A stretch of DNA of 64,000 nucleotides from Amanita rubescens (GCA_015039365.1 WION01000106.1:62001-126000); one strand, 5' to 3'. Shown: positions 1-10,168, counted from the stretch's first letter. Made by a program: numbers and translations. Notes: generated by a model from the letters alone, not told the origin.

Positions 1-1029
1 CTTTTTCTCGGCTGCATCTGCCTTTCGGCGTTCTCGGTTCCTTTCCCAGTTAGGACCACGTGTTTGGCCCTCAACTTTACCCGGCCAATTTTGATTTGCC
101 GGAGGAGCTGTAGAAGCCGGTGTCTGAGCGCCTTGTGGAGGCCTAGAATAAGGCCTCCCCCCACGTCCACGACCTGCTCCGCGGCCACGTCCGCGAGCAC
201 GTCCTCGTCCTCGACCACGTACTTGTTGCCATGGTTGCTGCTGTTGTTGCGACGTATTTGCCATCGCGGCAGATTCAGGGTGCCTTCGGCGCCACTCATT
301 CTGGATTAAGGGAAGTATCCCTTGGATCGTAAGATCCGATGGTTCTGTTGTGGCTAGAACCACAGCGGCAAAATTGTCCCAATGACGGGGGACGGCAGAA
401 AGTACAATCATTGCCTGTACGTTTTCAGGCAATACGATTCCGCTAGACGATAAGCGGTTTATGATGGCGAGGAGGTCGTTTAAGGATTGTGTGGGATCCT
501 TTTTATCTTGAAACTTCCAAGTAACGGCTAATTGGAAGTCATTATAGATTCCGGCAGACGTTGTCACACCGTATTGATTTGCTAAATTCCGCCATAAAAC
601 TCTGGCAGCATTTACTTCTGAATTGATCTGCTGTATAGTAGCAGAACATTTCATATTTATGGATCCGAGGATGCGATCATCCTCGACAACCCAATCTTCA
701 AAAGCCTTTTTTACAGCCTTTGCATCATCAACCATTTGTTGGGTGATAGCCGGTTCACCCTCAACGGCTGGTATTGCAGGTGTTGCTGGGTGTGCACCAT
801 GTGCGGCAACTGCTGCTACCGCAGGTTGTGCAGTTATGGCTGCACGAACACCTGTATCAATGAAGAATTGTTGTAGCGGAGTGATCCGCGGAGGATGAAC
901 ATAATCATCCTTAAGGTACTGAAATAGTCCCTTTGTTTGTAATAGGAAACGCATCATGCGTTCCCATTCTTTATAGTTAGTTCCATTTAAAACGGGAATG
1001 GAACTAGGAATCGTCAAGTCGTTAGACAT
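1..1029 (-). CDS. Copia-type Gag polyprotein, N-terminal part (runs off left edge)
   Basis: The frame is open from an ATG at 1029 to the left edge (343 codons, no stop). It starts MSNDLTIPSSIPVLNGTNY, followed by EWERMMRFLLQTKG, which is the usual N-terminus of Ty1/Copia Gag (DUF4219/UBN2 type: a target of the form LNGTNYxxWxxxM). A central helical Gag region follows with DFQLAVTWKFQDKKDPTQSL and LPENVQAMIVLSAVPRHWD. The last visible part is a Gln run and an Arg/Gly-rich RGRGRGRARGRG tract, typical of the nucleic-acid-binding tail. The zinc knuckle and Pol would lie outside the window. Gag forms the virus-like particle of the retrotransposon. The start fits because the upstream frame stops 1 nt before it. 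No breaks are visible in this part. Confidence 0.8.
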   Translation of the reverse strand, partial: MSNDLTIPSSIPVLNGTNYKEWERMMRFLLQTKGLFQYLKDDYVHPPRITPLQQFFIDTGVRAAITAQPAVAAVAAHGAHPATPAIPAVEGEPAITQQMVDDAKAVKKAFEDWVVEDDRILGSINMKCSATIQQINSEVNAARVLWRNLANQYGVTTSAGIYNDFQLAVTWKFQDKKDPTQSLNDLLAIINRLSSSGIVLPENVQAMIVLSAVPRHWDNFAAVVLATTEPSDLTIQGILPLIQNEWRRRHPESAAMANTSQQQQQPWQQVRGRGRGRARGRGRGAGRGRGGRPYSRPPQGAQTPASTAPPANQNWPGKVEGQTRGPNWERNRERRKADAAEKK

Positions 1030-1030
1030 G

Positions 1031-1611
1031 TTAGACGAGGAAGGCGGAGGTGAAGATTATGATATAGGCGGTTAGAAGACGCCAAAAGAAACGGAAGTTT
1101 CTTTGATTTTCGAGGTTTTCGACCTCTTGATTATCTCTTTCGAGATTTCGGCGTGTACGCCTATTTGCTATGTGTTGGGCTACTGAAGTGCCCCTGGGTG
1201 GAATCCAAAGATCTAAGGTGGGCGGAACACCTTCTTCGATAGCTGCTTGTCTACGACGATGTATTATTTCGTCTTGCAAGGTACGACCGTTTCTAAGTCG
1301 CGCGGCTAAGAAGTGATCTCTTCGATCGTGAACTGTGACAGGTCCACGAGTTGTGACACCGAATCTGGTGTCAGGGTTGACAACACGAACTATCGTCCTA
1401 GGATTAGACGAAGATGGAATTGGTGCCGGTGTATCAATAAAAGTCCGATTCCCTAAGGTTAAGGGAAACGGTGGAATTGGAGCGTCGTAAGAAGGAGGTA
1501 ATCTCCGGGCAGGAGGAAATGATTCTCCTTCGGCTTCGTAAACTGGTAGCGGAGTACTAGTTTCGGAATCCAGTTTTTCTATCCTAAAAGAGAATTTAAT
1601 GAGCTTAAAGC
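1031..1611 (-). CDS. ATG-less open frame directly upstream of Copia gag, with C-terminal membrane segment
   Basis: About 190 codons are open on the minus strand, ending in TAA at 1033-1031, one base before the gag ATG at 1029. No ATG occurs in the frame, so it must be entered by splicing from upstream (a TTTTAG acceptor-like site lies near 1583), by recoding or by a non-AUG start, or it is a relic. The N-terminal half is Pro/Ser/Thr-rich. The middle is charged (RRDHFLAARLRNGR and similar) and the last 20 residues form a hydrophobic helix, LLTAYIIIFTSAFLV. I do not recognise the product. Its position between LTR/leader and gag suggests that it belongs to the retroelement. Confidence 0.45.
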
Positions 1612-2797
1612 TTAATTAAAGCTAAAAGTCTAATTCGTCTTTATTAAGTTACCAGGGTGCCATAGACTAGAATGTCAGACTATATAGAGTTCCTCGGTTA
1701 CGAGTACAGTCCATATTCGGTTAAACCAACCGACCCTGAGTAACTTAGTTACAAGCCAAGCTTGGATAAAGCTCAGGTCCACAGGTCCACTCGGTCTTGA
1801 AAGCTCGGATTGTCCCTGAATGCTGTAAATGACATGCAAAGTCAATCGCTGGCTCAAGCACTCTTGGGCGAACCACGGTTTTACCCGTTGCGATTGTAAA
1901 TAGAAATAATGTCTGGTCCATAATCCCCCCAGACCATTATGTAAGCACGACCGGTAATCAATATGAAACTTCTAAATGGGATTATGGGATTACCATAGAG
2001 CCCAAACTTAGAATGATCCTAACAATCATTCCGACTAAAGGAGTCCCTAAGGGCGCATCCTTAATAGACTGCGTGTACCACCCACAATGAGGTGTCAGCA
2101 CATCCTTTATACTAGAAGTTTCTATATACGAGCCATATTGTATTATAAAGCCTCTAGGGGCTTATGATGTTATATCGTGCATGAATACCCCAGTCACATC
2201 ACAGAGGGCAAGTATAACTCTGTGGGGGCCGACGTTGCCATGCCAGCGTCGAGAAACATAGGAAGTACCCTTATCCCTGGGTGTCTAGGAGATCCCCTTA
2301 AAGCCCTAGGGTCCGGGCGCATGTCATTAGCGCATATGCCATATCAAGGATTAGTAATATTAAGATGATAAGACCATATCAGGCTCGCTGCGATACTATA
2401 CCAGTGGGACATCATGTCGGATGACAAGCAAGCGAGCGGCGATGTGGGTCCTGGCAATATCGACGGCGGGGCCCATAACCTGACGAAGAAGACAGGTCTA
2501 CGCGAGAGCGTGTCCACAGCATGAGCAGGTGCAATAGCTTACCTATTGCGATATGATCTTAGCACTACCCTTCGGCGTAGTAGTGATAGTGAGAGGAAGA
2601 GAATGGATTGTCCTATTCTACGATACAGAACAGGTTTATATACTAAGAGAGAACAAATATGTGTCTACATATGTGTAAGCGTATAGTATAGATGAGAAGA
2701 TATGACGTGCTAAGCACATCATAAGGTGTGATCATGAGTCTATCATGATGTCACCATGATATCATAATGAAGTCATTATGATGTCATCTCTATGTCA
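1612..2797 (-). mobile_element. Probable 5' LTR plus leader of the Copia element
   Basis: This non-coding stretch lies upstream of gag on the minus strand. It holds a TATATAAA box at 2642-2635 and, downstream of it on that strand, a CT-rich initiator-like run. At its distal end (about 2719-2797) there are overlapping copies of ATCATGA/ATCATAATGA/GATGTCAT words that form near-palindromes, as often seen in the U3 part of an LTR. A TG-starting LTR end at 2786 or 2797 is plausible. Only one LTR is in the window, so neither boundary can be fixed by comparison and no target duplication can be seen. Confidence 0.5.
2635..2642 (-). promoter_or_regulatory. TATA box of the Copia LTR
   Basis: The minus strand reads TATATAAA, followed about 20-45 nt downstream by CT-rich sequence. 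It is placed as expected for LTR-driven transcription toward gag. Confidence 0.5.
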
Positions 2798-3118
2798 TAC
2801 ATAAAGGATGACGCGAGCGATATGAGTAACATTGATTGTAGTCAATCAGTAGTTAATCATTCTATAAATATAATTCTATATTTAACAAGAACGAGGACAG
2901 GCATGGTGCGCATGGCAAGACAGTTGGGCAACTTGTCAGACCTAACTTTGCATCAGACCTTACTAATAATCGCCAGGGAAGACCAATGCAACGCCAATCA
3001 TATGAGAAAATGGGCTAGCCATGATATATTACCTACAGTAGTAACTAAATTTAGATACGAGAGTGACTTGGGGAGTTTTAAGGCAACCGTGAAAACAACC
3101 GTAACAGTCGCAATCTCC

Positions 3119-4609
3119 CTAAACCCAAAACAGTTCATCGAAGGTAGGCGGTGCCCTGAATCCTTGTCTTTGAAACCAAACTGACAAACAACCGTCACCG
3201 TCACCAGATATGAATCTTTCGCGGCTGTACTCCATTCCACTCCTCCTTCCAACCTTATCCAGTTTTGCCGCGTTTTTCTTGAGATATTTGAGGTGAAGCC
3301 GGAGATACTGAAGCTCTGGTTCCTCCGGTACCTGGCCGGCAGCACATTTAATTCGAGATTCCACCGTTTTCAGGAGTGCGGAGAGTAAAGAAGTCGGAAT
3401 GCAATAGTTGATCGTCAAGAACGATAAGTGACTGCAAATAGTGTCATCCCTGTGTAAGGTAAGTCTTTGAAGTACTTCTTCGTCGAGTGGCGCACAACTG
3501 AGAGATAAAGGACGAATGGAGAGCGAAGTGAGTGATTTGCAAGACGAGTGTGCTAGAACATCGAGGTAGTCTCTTGACGAGAGGTTTACTCCACAAATAT
3601 CCAACCTGTCAAGGGTACAAGATGATCGTGTAAAAAGGCTTAAGAGCAGTTCAATATCTCTTGATGAAATTTCATTAATAGAAATTTCTCGTAGAGAGGG
3701 CAAAGAAACCTGATGCAGGACTGTTTGGAGACTGGCTGCATTGTATGCCTTAAGATAGAAGGTGACTAAGTCTTCCAAGATTATGGGAACTGTACTTTGT
3801 CCAATTGTCGATGGATCCGGATTAACCAAGATCGAAAAATACACGAGTTTCGGACACTTCGTGAAAATCATTGCTGCATCCGGACAAGGTATGAATTTCC
3901 GAATTTGGAGGTGCGTGAGATGCGCCCAAGGAACAGTTTCGTTTGCGCATGACACAGGATCCAAATAGGGATAGTACAATCGCCGCAACGAGTGCCATCC
4001 ATCAAAATGAAGCAAAAACGATGATGGTTGAGAAACTCGGAAATACAAGGATTCCCAGCGAGCAGCGTGGTCCTTGATAACCAATATAATAGGTGCTTCG
4101 GGACCCTTCCCATTCGGAGGAGTGACGATATCACCAGATACATGTAGTGTAAGAGGTAAAGAACGAGAGCGCGAAATCCATTGAATAAGGTCAGCGGCCT
4201 TCCTGTTAACCTGGGCCTTGTTTATGCGATGTGGGATATGGATGAGGATCCTATTCCACAATCGAGGGGTGGCCAACGCGAGACTTCGCCATGAAGAACA
4301 TACTGCGCAAAATACGGGAGTCGTAATTATCAATTTTCGTCTCTCGCTGTCGTAAAACTGTGGCATGCTGTAAAGTTCCTGGTTTGTTGGCAAGGTAAAA
4401 ATGAAAATTTCGCTGAGGATCTCTAAAGGGAGGCTATGGATAGTAGGTGGTGAAGGGGCGCGCAAAACACGAGACCTGGTGACGGGGCCATTGTATTCCG
4501 CAGCGCTCTTGGGTGATTGGATGGCGCGTGAATAAGTAGGGTGAGCACCATTTCGGGTTTCCTTGTGAGGGTTCCGAGTGCTCGTGAAAGGCTTTGGCTT
4601 TGGTGGCAT
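3119..4609 (-). CDS. F-box protein, paralogue 1 of 3
   Basis: A single-exon frame of 496 residues starts at the ATG at 4609 (MPPKPKPFTS). A basic, low-complexity N-terminus (1-45) leads into an F-box of the fungal form HSLPLEILSEIFIFTLP (about residues 58-74), continuing with CAVCSSWRSLALATPRLW. A long leucine-rich repeat-like region follows (HLTHLQIRKF, CPKLVYFSILV, LVTFYLKA, SLPSLREISI, SCTLDRLDICG). Such proteins are substrate adaptors of SCF ubiquitin ligases: the F-box binds Skp1 and the repeats bind the target. It aligns along its whole length with the genes at 5311-6762 and 10537-11958. Homology with paralogue 2 continues past the stop codon, so either the 3' UTR was copied too or the C-terminus has changed by frameshift. 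The target is unknown. Confidence 0.85.
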   Translation of the reverse strand: MPPKPKPFTSTRNPHKETRNGAHPTYSRAIQSPKSAAEYNGPVTRSRVLRAPSPPTIHSLPLEILSEIFIFTLPTNQELYSMPQFYDSERRKLIITTPVFCAVCSSWRSLALATPRLWNRILIHIPHRINKAQVNRKAADLIQWISRSRSLPLTLHVSGDIVTPPNGKGPEAPIILVIKDHAARWESLYFRVSQPSSFLLHFDGWHSLRRLYYPYLDPVSCANETVPWAHLTHLQIRKFIPCPDAAMIFTKCPKLVYFSILVNPDPSTIGQSTVPIILEDLVTFYLKAYNAASLQTVLHQVSLPSLREISINEISSRDIELLLSLFTRSSCTLDRLDICGVNLSSRDYLDVLAHSSCKSLTSLSIRPLSLSCAPLDEEVLQRLTLHRDDTICSHLSFLTINYCIPTSLLSALLKTVESRIKCAAGQVPEEPELQYLRLHLKYLKKNAAKLDKVGRRSGMEYSRERFISGDGDGCLSVWFQRQGFRAPPTFDELFWV

Positions 4610-4632
4610 TCTCGTGCGAGGAGTCAGAGTTG

Positions 4633-4658
4633 TGACCTAACCCTAGGTTTGGGTCTGC
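4633..4658. promoter_or_regulatory. Telo-box-like motif shared by several upstream regions
   Basis: On the coding strand of the F-box gene this reads as a 26-nt word with core ACCCAAACCTAGGGTTAGGT, about 25 bp upstream of the ATG. The same word with one change is at 34876-34901 upstream of the gene at 35157, and a 19-nt version is at 6780-6798 upstream of F-box paralogue 2. The GGGTTAGG core resembles telomere-repeat (telo-box) promoter elements. Confidence 0.45.
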
Positions 4659-5310
4659 ACCGCCACCGCAACCAATACATCAACCCACTAAGAGACTGGA
4701 CGTTCATCAACGCCTCAGATTACCATGAAACAACACTTCAAAACCCCCAACGACTAGCTGCCAATTAGTGAGCCTGCAAACAAAAAAATCACTGTTGAAG
4801 CTAGTATAGGTGCTCTAATTGATGATGTAAACGCCGGATCTTGTCAAGTAAAGCACATCGTACATCCCAATCCACCACTATCCGCTCCTCCAATCCTAAA
4901 CGAATGTACTTCTTGTCCGGCAATTCAAGTCCTGCAATAAGGTTATCGCTGCCGTCGTTGAACGGCTTGCATAGGCTAGGGCTGTTGTTCCAGTTTCCGG
5001 GCTTGATTCAGGCATTACTTTAACTCAAGACAAGACTGGTACCATGATCGATGAAGATGTGTCAACATGTCGATAGAAGGGGCGAGGTTGAGAAAATGTC
5101 TGGAATGACGAATTAGATGCAGTGATTCGGAAGACAATTCCAATCTTGGGGGAAACTGTCGACACAATAATTCGAATATTTAGTGCCGCTGGCGGAAAAG
5201 GGACAACAGAATTCTACGCACAATGATATACATAACATAAATTAGATAGGATAGCCTGGGGGTTTGTACTAACGTAACCGAAATAGTCGCGATCTCCTTG
5301 AACCTCTTGA
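4659..5310. other. Intergenic, no gene seen
   Basis: This is the spacer between F-box paralogues 1 and 2. The only sign of organisation is sequence similar to the coding/3' flank of paralogue 1 near 5270-5330. The short frames here show no family features. Confidence 0.5.
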
Positions 5311-6762
5311 TCATGATTGGAGCAGTTCGCTGAAGTGGGGCGGTGCCTCGATTCCTCCCCTTCGAAACCGAACTCTGCAACAATCAAGTTTGGATGGTTC
5401 ACGGCTGTATTCCAATCGATTTCCGTTTGTCCTTCCAATTTTATCCAGTTCCTTCATGCTACCATTGAGATATTTGACGTGAAGCCGAAGATACTGAAGC
5501 TCTGGTGCCTGGTCATCGTGAGGCTTAATTCGAGATTCCACCATGTTCAGTAGTGCAGGAAGTAAAGAAGTTGGAAGGCAATAGTCGATCACCAAGAACT
5601 TTAAATGAGTACAGAGTGTCTCACTCGAGTTTAAGGCGAGTCTCCGGAGCATTTCATCGTATGCTGGCGTACCATCGCGATGATCTAAGCAAAGTATGGC
5701 AAACGAACCGAGCGAACTGCAAGACCGATGTGCTAGGATCTTGACGTAGTCGTGGCTACGCATGAGGCCCCATTGAACGCGGATCTCCAACTTGTCGAGT
5801 GTACAGGATGACCTCATAAAAAAGTTCAAGAGTGAACCGACGTCTTCTGATTGGGGTTCGCTAATCGAGCATTCACGTAGAGAGGGCAAAGAAAGCTGAT
5901 CCACAAGCCTTCCGAGGAGATTAGAGGCCTTAAGAGAGAAGATGACTAAGTCATATAAGGTTATAGGAACTGAAGCCGATCCAATTGGCCATGAATCAAC
6001 AGAAATCGACAAGTGCACGAGTTTTGGACACTTCATGAAAATGATTTCCGCTTCCTGACACGACATATGCCGCTGAATTTGGAGGTGCGTAAGTTGCGCC
6101 CATGGAACAGCTTCGCTGGTGGGTGACACACAGGGAAAATATAATCGCCGCAATAAAGGCCATCCATCAAAGCGAAACAAATGCGGGGATCGTTGAAGAT
6201 CTTTAAAATACAAGGATTCCCAGCGAGCGGCATAGTCATTGAGAACTGATGTAATGGGAGCTTCATGCCCTATCCCATTCATATAGTGATGGGATATGTG
6301 TAGTGTAAGAGGCAGCGAACGAGAGCGCGAGATCCATTGAACGAGGACAGCGGCCTTATTCTCAGCACGGGTTACTGTTAAGTTGGACATAAATTTGATG
6401 GAGATCCTCCTCCACAGTTGAGGGATAGAAACGGCGAGCAGCCGCCATGATGAACACACTGCGGAGAATATGAGAGGATTTGTCAATAGCTCGCCACTAC
6501 CGTAAAATTGTAACGTCGTGTGAATTTGAATTTCCTGGTCAGTGGGCAAGGCAAGAATGAAGATTTCGCCGAGGACTTCGGGGGGGAGGCAATGGATAGG
6601 TGGCAGATGGGAGCGCAAGCGACGAGACCTGGTGAGGGGGCCATTATATCCCACCGCACTCTGTGATTGGACGGTGTGTGAATGAGTGAGGTGAGCATCA
6701 TTTTTGGCTTCTCTGTGAGAGTTTCGAGAAGGGTTTGGCTTTGCCCTTTTTCGAGGTGGCAT
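5311..6762 (-). CDS. F-box protein, paralogue 2 of 3
   Basis: A single-exon frame of 483 residues with ATG at 6762 (MPPRKRAKPN), matching the MPPK start of paralogue 1. The F-box is HCLPPEVLGEIFILALP (about residues 57-73), followed by FSAVCSSWRLLAVSIPQLW and the same leucine-rich array (QLTHLQIQRH, CPKLVHLSISV, LVIFSLKA, SLPSLRECSI, SCTLDKLEI). Its expected role is as an SCF-ligase adaptor, with unknown target. Relative to paralogue 1 it has many substitutions and small indels but no stop or frameshift. It was probably made by tandem duplication, and the shared telo-box-like word upstream (6780-6798) was copied as well. Confidence 0.85.
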   Translation of the reverse strand: MPPRKRAKPNPSRNSHREAKNDAHLTHSHTVQSQSAVGYNGPLTRSRRLRSHLPPIHCLPPEVLGEIFILALPTDQEIQIHTTLQFYGSGELLTNPLIFSAVCSSWRLLAVSIPQLWRRISIKFMSNLTVTRAENKAAVLVQWISRSRSLPLTLHISHHYMNGIGHEAPITSVLNDYAARWESLYFKDLQRSPHLFRFDGWPLLRRLYFPCVSPTSEAVPWAQLTHLQIQRHMSCQEAEIIFMKCPKLVHLSISVDSWPIGSASVPITLYDLVIFSLKASNLLGRLVDQLSLPSLRECSISEPQSEDVGSLLNFFMRSSCTLDKLEIRVQWGLMRSHDYVKILAHRSCSSLGSFAILCLDHRDGTPAYDEMLRRLALNSSETLCTHLKFLVIDYCLPTSLLPALLNMVESRIKPHDDQAPELQYLRLHVKYLNGSMKELDKIGRTNGNRLEYSREPSKLDCCRVRFRRGGIEAPPHFSELLQS

Positions 6763-6779
6763 GAGGGGATGTGAGGAGG

Positions 6780-6798
6780 CTAACCCTAGGTTTGGGTC
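6780..6798. promoter_or_regulatory. Telo-box-like motif upstream of F-box paralogue 2
   Basis: CTAACCCTAGGTTTGGGTC on the plus strand, 18 bp upstream of the minus-strand ATG. It is identical over 19 nt to the motif upstream of paralogue 1. Confidence 0.45.
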
Positions 6799-7337
6799 AG
6801 AGCCTGGCCTCGCCGCTGCCGGTAGTAAGACTCATTAAGTTGAACGATTTACAGACAGCACACATTCGCTGTTGAAGCTGTTGACGCTCTCAAGGTCAGC
6901 TCTGGAAATCTGATAAGAAATTAAATACGGTGGCAGAAGCGGAGAATTGACGGGCAACCTCGCTCTGGCGCTGTGACCGCTGCTTACGACCTCGACATCT
7001 GGCTCTAGTTCATGGAGTGTGCGTGATCACTCTCAGAGTTTCGTGCTCGACGTGGATTACGTGCGTATAAATAAATATGCAACTTGTCCCTTTTTCCTTA
7101 CTCACGTATCTGATATCATGTCATGCGCTCCTGTGTTCATCACTTGGCGGCACAGGTGTCAATGTTGATTCCGGTGGCACTGTTGCTGTTGCTCTTGGAG
7201 GTATGGATGGCGGGGGCGTTTTGCATTGTTATGACGTAGATTTGGCACTACCGACATCATGATGTTCTACAAAACTTGAACAGTCCATAGTGGCCATATA
7301 GTAGAAAATAAACATCAGGGAAACGTCATATCTGGAT

Positions 7338-7495
7338 TTGGGGCCTTTGGGTACTTTGCAAAGTACCCAAAGTGTCCCAAAGCGTTCAAAATGCTTTACA
7401 GCCTTTCAAAGAAAGGTCATGTCACCTTTGATACCTTTCAAAGCACATATTTTACCTTTGAAAGTGTTCAAAGGCCTGTGGGTACTTCAGACAGA
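7338..7495. repeat. CAAAG/CTTTG word-rich repeat, copy 1
   Basis: More than ten CTTTG or CAAAG pentamers lie within about 160 bp, in both orientations, with GGGTAC words at both ends (7350 and 7480). A second stretch of the same style, CAAAG-biased, is at 10290-10440. This may be the relic of a small hairpin element. No coding potential is seen. Confidence 0.5.
7346..7371. repeat. Perfect 26-bp palindrome
   Basis: The sequence is its own reverse complement over 26 nt, centred on the TTTG/CAAA junction at 7358/7359. It lies at the start of a stretch (about 7338-7495) very rich in CTTTGAAA/TTTCAAAG words. Confidence 0.9.
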
Positions 7496-7570
7496 GGCTT
7501 TCTTTGTACAAATACCACATTTTTATTGCACCATAAACTATAGTAAAATTACACTATTGACAACTTCGGG

Positions 7571-7915
7571 ATGATAGTGATGAAAAGCACACAGCGACGA
7601 GCACGAAAGACAACAACCAGGAAAGACACCAGCCAGGCTGGGTGCGAAAAACGCCGTGCCCGAGAGACCCCGAGCCCGAGAGCGAGTAAAAGACGATCCC
7701 GAAAGACGCCGAGAGCGACATGGAGAGTAAAAGACGAACCCGAGAGCAAAACGACGCCGAACCCGAAAGACGCCGAGAGTAAAAGACAAGCCCGAAAGAC
7801 GCCGAGAGCAAAATGACGCCGAACCCAAAAGACGCCGGTAGTAAAAGACGAGCCCAAAAGACGCCGAGAGCAAAACGACGCCGAGAGCAAAATGACGCCG
7901 AGAGACAACTCTTGA
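7571..7915. repeat. Degenerate minisatellite, GACGCCGAGAGCAAAA-type units
   Basis: Roughly 16-18-nt units built from GACGCCGAGAGC or GACGCCGAACCC plus AAAA/AAAG are repeated imperfectly, with the best order at 7790-7910. Long frames on both strands (Arg/Lys-rich on plus, Leu/Ser/Phe-rich on minus) follow from the repeat and are not called as genes. Confidence 0.65.
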
Positions 7916-8741
7916 AGAGCGAAAAGCGCCAACATTCTTGAGGATTCCCAGCATGATGTGGCGAAGGTAGAAATCATACCATTATCGATCTACGCGTCAT
8001 CATTCCGAGTCATCCCTTGTGACCATAAGTGAGGGAGGGGCGTCCGGGTCAGCACGGTCGAAATCAGGGTTTCACGACACTCACCTGAGGTGCGAAAGGG
8101 TGCAGAGACTGGAGGGTGCAAGAGGTTGTGTGGTGGTGGTGGGCGTAGCTGACCGGTGGGAGGGTGAGTTGGTGGTGGGTCAGCAACATTGAAGCCCGGT
8201 CTACGTGGCTTACCTTGGGTTTGGCGAGGTCCGATAGGTGCGGGAGGGTGGGCGGAGTGCGATGGGGCGCAGTTCAGTGGCGGAAGGCAAGCGAGGTGAG
8301 GTGGTCATCAGTAAGGTCGAAATCTGCGTTTCACGAGGCTCACCTGGAGTGCGAAAGAGTGCGAGAGGATGCGGTGGATGCGGTAGGGCTCAACGGGGCG
8401 TGGTTGAGAGGCGGAGGGCGAGGGAGAGCACAAACTGTCGCTATATGCAGTCGTCAGTCACGACTGTCGCTATATGCGCTCAAGGCAGTCATTACTCACA
8501 TTTTATCTTGCGGCTAACACACGATAGTAGGAAACATTTGAGAAAGCTGGATAGGTCAATAAGGATGAGAGGAGAGAAGGATAGGGCGCACTGTGCACGT
8601 TGTACATGGAATAATCGCGATTCTCAGGCCATTGCGCACACCGTGCGTCGCGCCATCTTGCTTTTGTTTGTTTTTGATGTCAAACCATCGTTGACGAAGA
8701 GAGAGACGGATCGATGATGGAGGGGAAGATAACGAACAACC
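7916..8741. other. Intergenic, no supported gene
   Basis: Mixed G-rich sequence (GGTGGGTGGT-type words around 8120-8420), without conserved frames, splice patterns or repeats that I can support. Confidence 0.4.
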
Positions 8742-9351
8742 TTATTTGGAGGTGTTTGCATCGTCAACGAAAAATCTGTAAAGTCCAACGCCGCCACGCT
8801 CATTGCATGGGCTCCCCAGCTCAGTGCCAACATTCAACGTTCAACCTTCAGCGCAGCGGTCGAGGATGGGGAGTGTGATTCCCGCCTTTCCATTCCCAGC
8901 CTCACAGGCTGCGTCTGGCTCATCATACCCTCGCAGCCATACCGTACATCCGAGTCACATCTCCCCAACGATATTCTCGTCCCATTTGCGCGCCTTGCCA
9001 CCCACGCCATGAAACAGAATTACGTACTACACCAGTCGGTACCCAACTCCAATCCGTACCGCCGTTCTATACCCAACGCACACGTGTCGTTCGCCACCCA
9101 ACTGTTCCTCACCGCCGAATGGACCGTCACTGGACGTCAGAAAGGGTGATATTGAAGTTCACAATCGCGTCCTCATCACCCAGCATGAAGGTGAGATTCC
9201 CTCGAGTATGCGGAAGAGTCGCGCGTGGATGGACTCGGAGGGTGTGTTCGACGGCTCCATCCTCTCTGCGGCCTGCTCATCCCATGATGCGACGCACGTC
9301 CTCCTCAGTTCTTCGCCTCCCTTCCCCTCTACGATTGCTCGATCCCCATGA
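8742..9351 (+). pseudogene. Possible decayed coding fragment, unrecognised
   Basis: A frame from about 8742 reads like protein (segments VKSNAATLIAWAPQLSAN, LPNDILVPFARLATHAMKQN, IPNAHVSFATQLFLTAEW) and ends at a TGA near 9147. The following sequence continues in the next frame as DIEVHNRVLITQHEGEIPSS and SRAWMDSEGVFDGSILSAAC, stopping at 9351. This fits a one-base insertion near 9145 in an old gene. No start codon or family motif is recognised. A third weak segment (TVQRLSIVIRQLSDTPLLPL, about 9520-9580) may belong to the same relic. Confidence 0.25.
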
Positions 9352-10102
9352 CCCCACGTCCTTCCCACCACCCGATCAGGAGACTTGCCTCATGGAACAT
9401 CAGGAACGAACTTGACCGTTCCACGCCCAGCTCTCCACCCGTCACCATCACCCAGGGGTGTCTCATCCCCCATCGCAGATGTCTCGTCCGCATGTGAGCC
9501 CAGTATGCAACACCCCGTCCCAACCGTCCAGCGCCTCTCCATTGTCATTCGTCAACTATCTGACACCCCTTTGCTCCCTCTGGAAAAAGCGCACACGATA
9601 CTCAGTTTCTGCCCGCCACAGCACCGGAGACAATCCAATAGCACACCAACGTGCTACACATCCCGCTTTGTCCAACGGTGGAATGCCAAATTGACTAAAC
9701 GCAGCGTGAGGAGCTGGCTTTGTCGGCGATTGTGATTGGGAGTGGTCTGTGTAAATGCAACATAAGTTTCACCCTCCCCTAATATACTTTTTAACTTGAC
9801 CTGCGCACACCGCTTACAGATCGTCTGGCCTGGTACGTCAACCCTTCCCACTGTCATTGAAGAAGACAATGGTTTCCTTACCACATGAAACACACAGACA
9901 GTTTAGATTCATTTCACACTCTTTTTGTGAAAAAATTCATTGATTACCATGCACACAAAACTATTTTTTGAATTCTGTCCAAGTTAGCTTATGTAGTAAC
10001 TGTTTGTTGTGCCTAATAATTACATTCATTGCCTTGGGAGTCAAATGGGACAAGGCCTCAAAGTCAATGTCAGAAAGAAGGGCCTTGGTAAATTTGAGAG
10101 AG
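9352..10102. other. Intergenic, no supported gene
   Basis: Pro/Ser-rich short frames only. The 9900-10070 part is AT-rich and unstructured. Confidence 0.35.
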
Positions 10103-10168
10103 CGAGAGATAAAGAGAGATAAAGAGAGATAAAGAGAGATAAAGAGAGATAAAGAGAGATAAAGAGAG
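10103..10168. repeat. Microsatellite, 10-bp unit GAGAGATAAA, about 6.5 copies
   Basis: Five exact AAAGAGAGAT blocks lie at 10111-10160 with partial units on each side. Simple sequence only. Confidence 0.95.

Noticed and set aside
2792..3345. Plus- and minus-strand frames of 115-130 codons around the end of F-box 1
   Set aside because: They overlap the F-box coding region or the Copia end in other frames. The minus frame's similarity to the flank of paralogue 2 is explained by the shared 3' region.
7538..7977. Overlapping frames of 138 and 142 codons on the minus strand
   Set aside because: They are translations of the GACGCCGAGAGC minisatellite in different frames; no gene features.
8164..8717. 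Two overlapping plus-strand frames (117 and 159 codons)
   Set aside because: G-rich repeats give Arg/Gly/Ser-rich peptides in all frames; no start context, splice pattern or conserved segment.
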